Shown piece by piece: positions 60,713 through 64,000 of a stretch of 64,000 nucleotides of DNA. The notes beneath the pieces are model-generated. The model was not told where the DNA came from, ran no database searches, and worked only from the letters and a program-made list of their open reading frames with translations. The DNA comes from CAZHRJ01 sp964534765. Its GTDB lineage: Bacteria > Lindowbacteria > 2-12-FULL-62-27. The translations under genes and the position numbers were made by a program. How positions within the stretch are numbered: the stretch's first letter is position 1; each line of letters starts with the position of its first letter. The DNA is taken from contig CAZHRJ010000001.1 of NCBI GenBank assembly GCA_964534765.1, positions 12,336-76,335 of the forward strand, written 5' to 3'.

Positions 60713-63079
60713 TTACTTGATCGAATAATACATCGACACCAGCGCGCGGCCGAATCGACCCGACAGAATTCCGTCGCGGACCGACCGAAACGCCGAAGAC
60801 AGCCAGGACGAACTGTCCAAATACCGGCCTAGAACACATACCCCGCCGGAACCGCCGGCATCCGACGAGCCTACACCCGGATCACCCATACCCTCTGAAA
60901 AACTGGTGATGGTGTTCGACACGATGAAAACTCCAACACCCGCGTGCAGGTTGCCCTTGTCCAAGTTCGTGGAGTTGCCGACCTGCGTAAAACTGCCCTG
61001 CCCGTTCTTGCGGATCCACACCTGGAGATTGGAGGTGTCGATGCCGGCAACATTCATGGAGTTGAGCAGTGACGGCGTGAAATCGATCCGGATCCGGAAC
61101 GCCAGGGTTTCCGCGAAGGCGTCGTCATTATAAACGGTGCCCGCCGTGTCCCCGGCGCGTGCCTTGACCAGCGTGGCCGCGCAGACGGTAAACTGCGTGT
61201 CCGTCAGTTTCCCTTGGAATGACGCGGTATCCAGCGCCGTGCTGTTGCCGCCAATCGTACCGTTGGCGCCGGGAATGGTGTCGTCGTAGCGGCGGATATA
61301 CAGCGCCACGCCGCTGGCGGTCGTGTTGATCTGAAAGGTCATCGTATCGCCGGAGGAATTGCCCAGCGGCGCCGTGACCGTGTAGCTCGGCGCGTCAAAA
61401 CTCGTAATGGTGTTCGCCGACTTGGTACTCGCCGGAGTCGACGCCAGAGCGCACTGCGTAAACGACGCCGTGCTGTCCGTGACAGGCGGGAGAACGGTCA
61501 GCGTCGGCGTGGCGGTCGTCGTTACGCTCTGCGAAGAGGTAACGGTAAATCCAGCCGAGGCCGAAACAGCCACACCCTGCTGGCGGCCGGCATTTACATA
61601 CTGCTCCCCGTGGGCATTTCTGCGATAGAATACCCTCGGCGCACCGGAAGATGTCGTGGCGATCACCACGCTTGAATCATCCGCCGTATAGGCCTGCACC
61701 ACCACCGTATCGAAATCGAGATTGGTGGCACTGGTCCCGGGATCACGTTTGATGTAGAAAATCCGACCATTGGCGGTTCGTATCGCAACGTGTTCCTTAC
61801 CCTGAGCATCGATCGTGACGACGATCCTACGGTAGTTTGTGTCCGAGAGTGGAATTGAAAGCTCCGAACCAACGTCGACATCACTGGACCCTGAAATAAA
61901 GTGGTTCGAACCGCTGACAGTTGCGCGGCGAAGCTTGCTGGACGATGTTGTCCGGGCTTGCGTACGGAAATAAATCACAACCCGCTGATTAACGTTGTCC
62001 CAAGCAAAGCCGGCAGCGCCGAGATTACGTGCAATACCGTCCAAGTTGGAAGCATCGGCTCGTGTGATCCGTCCGCTGTCGGAAATGATATCGGCGCCAC
62101 TGGCTATCGTGTCTACCCCAGTGTCGTAAACGAATATTCCGGTTGCGCCATTGTAAAGGACAGTGTCATAAAACAGGCCTGTGTCCTCCTGTCCAATGAC
62201 GAGCCTCCTGGTATCGCCAACCACACCTGCGATCAACAAGGCGACACTGTAAGGTGAGATGGAGACCATCTGAACATTGATGGGAGTATTGCCTAGCGAG
62301 AGATTGGTCAGCGTGTCGAAGTAGTAGTAGGTAGTGTCGGTACGGCGGTAGATGAGACTGGAGTCAGTGACGCCCGTCTTGCCTGTATGTCCGAATGCCA
62401 TCAGTACCACACCGGACGTATCCGCACGAGGTGCAAGATAGTCCAAGGGTGAATCAACCGGCGCTATCACAAACACGCTGTCTGTGGCGCTTGTCTCGCC
62501 ATATGTGGCGACATCAATGAAACCGAAAGTTTCAGACATGTTGACCAATCGGTAACCAGTCCCGTGGTAGCCCAGTATTTCGACAGAGTCAAACCGATTC
62601 TGAGTTACCGCGATGCTGTTCGACTGCCCGGCGGCTTGGGTATCATAGAACAGGTATGCCGCGGAATCACTCGACGCCGCCACGTAAATAGCTCCCGACT
62701 TTTTGTTTACCGCCATCGCTATCTTAAGCTGTCCCTTTCTGAGCGACGACTTCCCCAGATGTTTGGCCAGCGTCAGAGTGTCGAGTACTGGGATGACTCG
62801 GACATAATTTCCAGCCTTGTCGAACTGCGTGATCATAATCGCGGAGTCACTACCCTGATGGTAGAACCCAAGGACATAGATATTGCCACTGCTGTCGGTC
62901 CCAATATCCAAACCAACGACCGAATCAGATGCAATTGCGGGGATAGATGAGCTCGTGTCTCCACCGAGCCGAATCACGACAGTATCCTGAGTAAATGTCG
63001 CATCCGCCGGGACGGCGATAGCGATAGAAACGAGAAGCGAAACCACGACAAGCGACAGGGTCGCGAGTTTGGATTTCAT
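60713..63079 (-). CDS. large secreted protein with CFI-box-like C-terminal signal
   Basis: 788 residues. An N-terminal signal peptide (LATLSLVVVSLLVSIAIAVPADA) precedes a Ser/Thr/Asp/Val-rich, beta-strand-rich body (for example TDSSGNIYVLGFYHQG) without recognisable catalytic motifs; the first half resembles repeated propeller blades. The C terminus GVCVLGRYLDSSSWLSSAFRSVRDGILSGRFGRALVSMYY follows the pattern of CFI-box-CTERM anchors, although CFIATAAYG has become CVLGRY. AGGAGGTG precedes the ATG. It is probably a surface or extracellular protein; function unknown. Confidence 0.75.
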   Translation of the reverse strand: MKSKLATLSLVVVSLLVSIAIAVPADATFTQDTVVIRLGGDTSSSIPAIASDSVVGLDIGTDSSGNIYVLGFYHQGSDSAIMITQFDKAGNYVRVIPVLDTLTLAKHLGKSSLRKGQLKIAMAVNKKSGAIYVAASSDSAAYLFYDTQAAGQSNSIAVTQNRFDSVEILGYHGTGYRLVNMSETFGFIDVATYGETSATDSVFVIAPVDSPLDYLAPRADTSGVVLMAFGHTGKTGVTDSSLIYRRTDTTYYYFDTLTNLSLGNTPINVQMVSISPYSVALLIAGVVGDTRRLVIGQEDTGLFYDTVLYNGATGIFVYDTGVDTIASGADIISDSGRITRADASNLDGIARNLGAAGFAWDNVNQRVVIYFRTQARTTSSSKLRRATVSGSNHFISGSSDVDVGSELSIPLSDTNYRRIVVTIDAQGKEHVAIRTANGRIFYIKRDPGTSATNLDFDTVVVQAYTADDSSVVIATTSSGAPRVFYRRNAHGEQYVNAGRQQGVAVSASAGFTVTSSQSVTTTATPTLTVLPPVTDSTASFTQCALASTPASTKSANTITSFDAPSYTVTAPLGNSSGDTMTFQINTTASGVALYIRRYDDTIPGANGTIGGNSTALDTASFQGKLTDTQFTVCAATLVKARAGDTAGTVYNDDAFAETLAFRIRIDFTPSLLNSMNVAGIDTSNLQVWIRKNGQGSFTQVGNSTNLDKGNLHAGVGVFIVSNTITSFSEGMGDPGVGSSDAGGSGGVCVLGRYLDSSSWLSSAFRSVRDGILSGRFGRALVSMYYSIK

Positions 63080-63380
63080 GAACCAACCACCTCCTGATTA
63101 ATGGCATTTAGTGCTTGGTGATCCGGGTTATGTCGTATCCATCTTCATATACCCAGACGGCCAATAGCAAATTAGGGGATAGTACCGAAATCGAAATCCA
63201 ATGTCAAACACTTTTTTCAGTTTTTTGGAATGCGGGGACAAAGGGGTACGATCTGGGGGTCGGCAGAATCCTGCCCGCAAGGGTACATCTCTGGCGCTGG
63301 TCATCGACCCCATATTCTTAAAAAACTATTTTCTACTTGTCATTGTTTATCGGCTATTTTCTATTATCGTTTGTCCTGAG
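63080..63380. other. intergenic region between divergent genes
   Basis: No gene seen. It holds the ribosome-binding site and promoter of the surface-protein gene on the minus strand. A possible long-range stem is GGGGTCG (near 63256) with CGACCCC (near 63305). AT-rich sequence precedes the four-helix-bundle gene. Confidence 0.5.
63179..63207 (-). promoter_or_regulatory. promoter of the CFI-box surface-protein gene
   Basis: On the minus strand TTGACA (63207-63202), 17 bases, then TACTAT (63184-63179). Initiation would leave a leader of about 90 bases with the AGGAGGTG ribosome-binding site ahead of the ATG at 63079. Confidence 0.6.
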
Positions 63381-63629
63381 ATGGATCAGCGAAAGGCGGA
63401 TGAACTTGAAGAGCGGCTTATCGACTTTGGCGTCAGAATCATCAAGCGGGCCGGACATCTTCCTGCAACGGCGGCAGGCAAACATCTTGCGCGGCAGATC
63501 GTGCGGTCCGGAACGTCAACCGCTCCCAACTACGGGGAGTCCCGCTCCGCCGAAAGTGACGCCGACTTTGTTCACAAATTGTCCATCCACAACGCTTTCT
63601 TTGACCGGGATTTTAAAAAGGAGGTTTAG
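63381..63629 (+). pseudogene. four-helix-bundle (S23/IVP-like) protein, truncated
   Basis: 82 residues from ATG 63381: ADELEERLIDFGVRIIKRAGHLP, AAGKHLARQIVRSGTSTAPNYGESRSAESDADFVHKL is the signature of the four-helix-bundle proteins known from 23S rRNA intervening sequences and from many mobile loci. Normal members have about 120 residues and continue with a third and fourth helix; here the family sequence stops after FVHKL and is replaced by 15 unrelated residues. It is probably non-functional. Confidence 0.75.
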
Positions 63630-63630
63630 G

Positions 63631-63828
63631 ATGAAAATTAAATATTTTAGTGACACAGACACGGCGCTTGTGGAATTCAGCGACCATCCGGTTAAAGAGA
63701 CAAGGGAGATATCGGAAAATATCTATATTGATCTTGATGCAAAGGGGAATCCGGTGTCCATGACCATTGAGCATGCAAGGACCACAACACAACTGCCGGA
63801 TTTGGCCTATCAACAGATTGGGGGATGA
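63631..63828 (+). CDS. DUF2283 family protein
   Basis: 65 residues from ATG 63631: MKIKYFSDTDTALVEFSD, then ISENIYIDLDAKGNPVSMTIEHA, the compact fold of DUF2283 proteins, which often occur beside small toxin-like or relic genes. AAGGAGG ends eight bases before the ATG and forms the 3' end of the truncated four-helix gene. Function unknown; many such proteins are paired with DUF4258-type partners, which are absent here. Confidence 0.8.
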   Translation: MKIKYFSDTDTALVEFSDHPVKETREISENIYIDLDAKGNPVSMTIEHARTTTQLPDLAYQQIGG

Positions 63829-63861
63829 GAGTCACACACGCCAGTATAGTGTAGTGTTCGT

Positions 63862-63998
63862 TTCAGAAGTCCCTTTACATTCGTCATGTCCCGTTACAGG
63901 ACGTCTTCTGAACCACGAATGAACACGAATAAACACGAACGACGTCATAAAATCATTTGCACATAGACAATACGGGTCTATCCGTGTCCATTCGTGGT
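63862..63998. repeat. inverted repeats and tandem CACGAAT motifs at the window end
   Basis: TTCAGAAG (63862-63869) pairs with CTTCTGAA (63905-63912). Then a 19-base arm beginning ACCACGAATG (63912-63930) pairs with 63980-63998 with two mismatches. Inside, ACACGAAT is repeated (63922-63940). Such CACGAATG arrays are common in relic-rich intergenic regions of environmental genomes. No gene is seen from 63829 to the end. Confidence 0.65.
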
Positions 63999-64000
63999 GA

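Noticed and set aside
1..64000. CRISPR array, rRNA or tRNA genes
   Set aside because: Read on both strands I found no regularly spaced repeats and no tRNA- or rRNA-like sequence; a covariance search was not possible here.

Overview
The window reads as a GC-rich chromosome segment of an uncultured Gram-negative bacterium. Support for a Gram-negative envelope comes from a heptose pathway, two GT9 heptosyltransferases, a MurJ-type flippase and an SprA-like outer-membrane protein. The SprA-like protein hints at the Bacteroidetes/FCB side of the tree or a neighbouring candidate phylum, but nothing here fixes the phylum. I see no rRNA, tRNA or CRISPR array.

Layout. (1) 1-3152: C-terminal part of an SprA-like surface protein. 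(2) 3141-11797: first surface-glycan block. A minus-strand operon (WecB-type 2-epimerase, asparagine synthase, GT4, methyltransferase) faces a plus-strand operon (NAD-sugar epimerase, DegT aminotransferase, WbqC, PIG-L deacetylase). (3) 11790-16829: minus-strand housekeeping operon cutA-glyQ-glyS-murJ. (4) 16885-20699: minus-strand aa3-type cytochrome c oxidase operon (coxB-coxA-coxC-subunit IV-small CPVC membrane protein). (5) 20772-26811: a B12/radical SAM gene diverging from an NDP-sugar operon (rmlA-like, rmlB, RmlC-like cupin, GT2, membrane protein). (6) 26847-28997: a DUF4143 ATPase, a hairpin repeat and a methyltransferase that interrupt the glycan block. (7) 29139-41181: long plus-strand LPS operon containing the complete GDP-D-glycero-D-manno-heptose set (hddA, hddC, gmhA, gmhB), transferases, methyltransferases, a GT9 enzyme and a second asparagine synthase.

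(8) 41141-56924 is the most unusual part. It combines an RfbH-type 3-dehydrase with intact Fe-S and His signatures, a free-standing thiamine-dependent E1 alpha/beta pair, and a minus-strand operon of transaldolase, cytidylyltransferase-PfkB fusion, Gfo/Idh/MocA oxidoreductase and a UGDH-like protein without the catalytic Cys. It also has an SDR, and a second minus-strand operon that starts with polyamine genes (speD, speE) and continues with an RfbG-like dehydratase, a cupin, an epimerase, a GT9 and a GT2. Together these suggest synthesis of an unusual, possibly branched or deoxy, nucleotide-activated sugar.

(9) 57255-64000 is an accessory region: a type II toxin-antitoxin pair with promoter and operator, an IS1634-type transposase remnant, a secreted TPR protein, a large secreted protein with a CFI-box-like C terminus, a truncated four-helix-bundle protein, a DUF2283 protein and inverted repeats.

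Two features run through the window. Several recognisable sigma70-type promoters (cutA, cox, radical SAM, DUF4143) lie so close to the start codon that the mRNAs should be leaderless. Several families of short palindromic or hairpin repeats are present, and three copies of one family are translated in frame inside unrelated genes.
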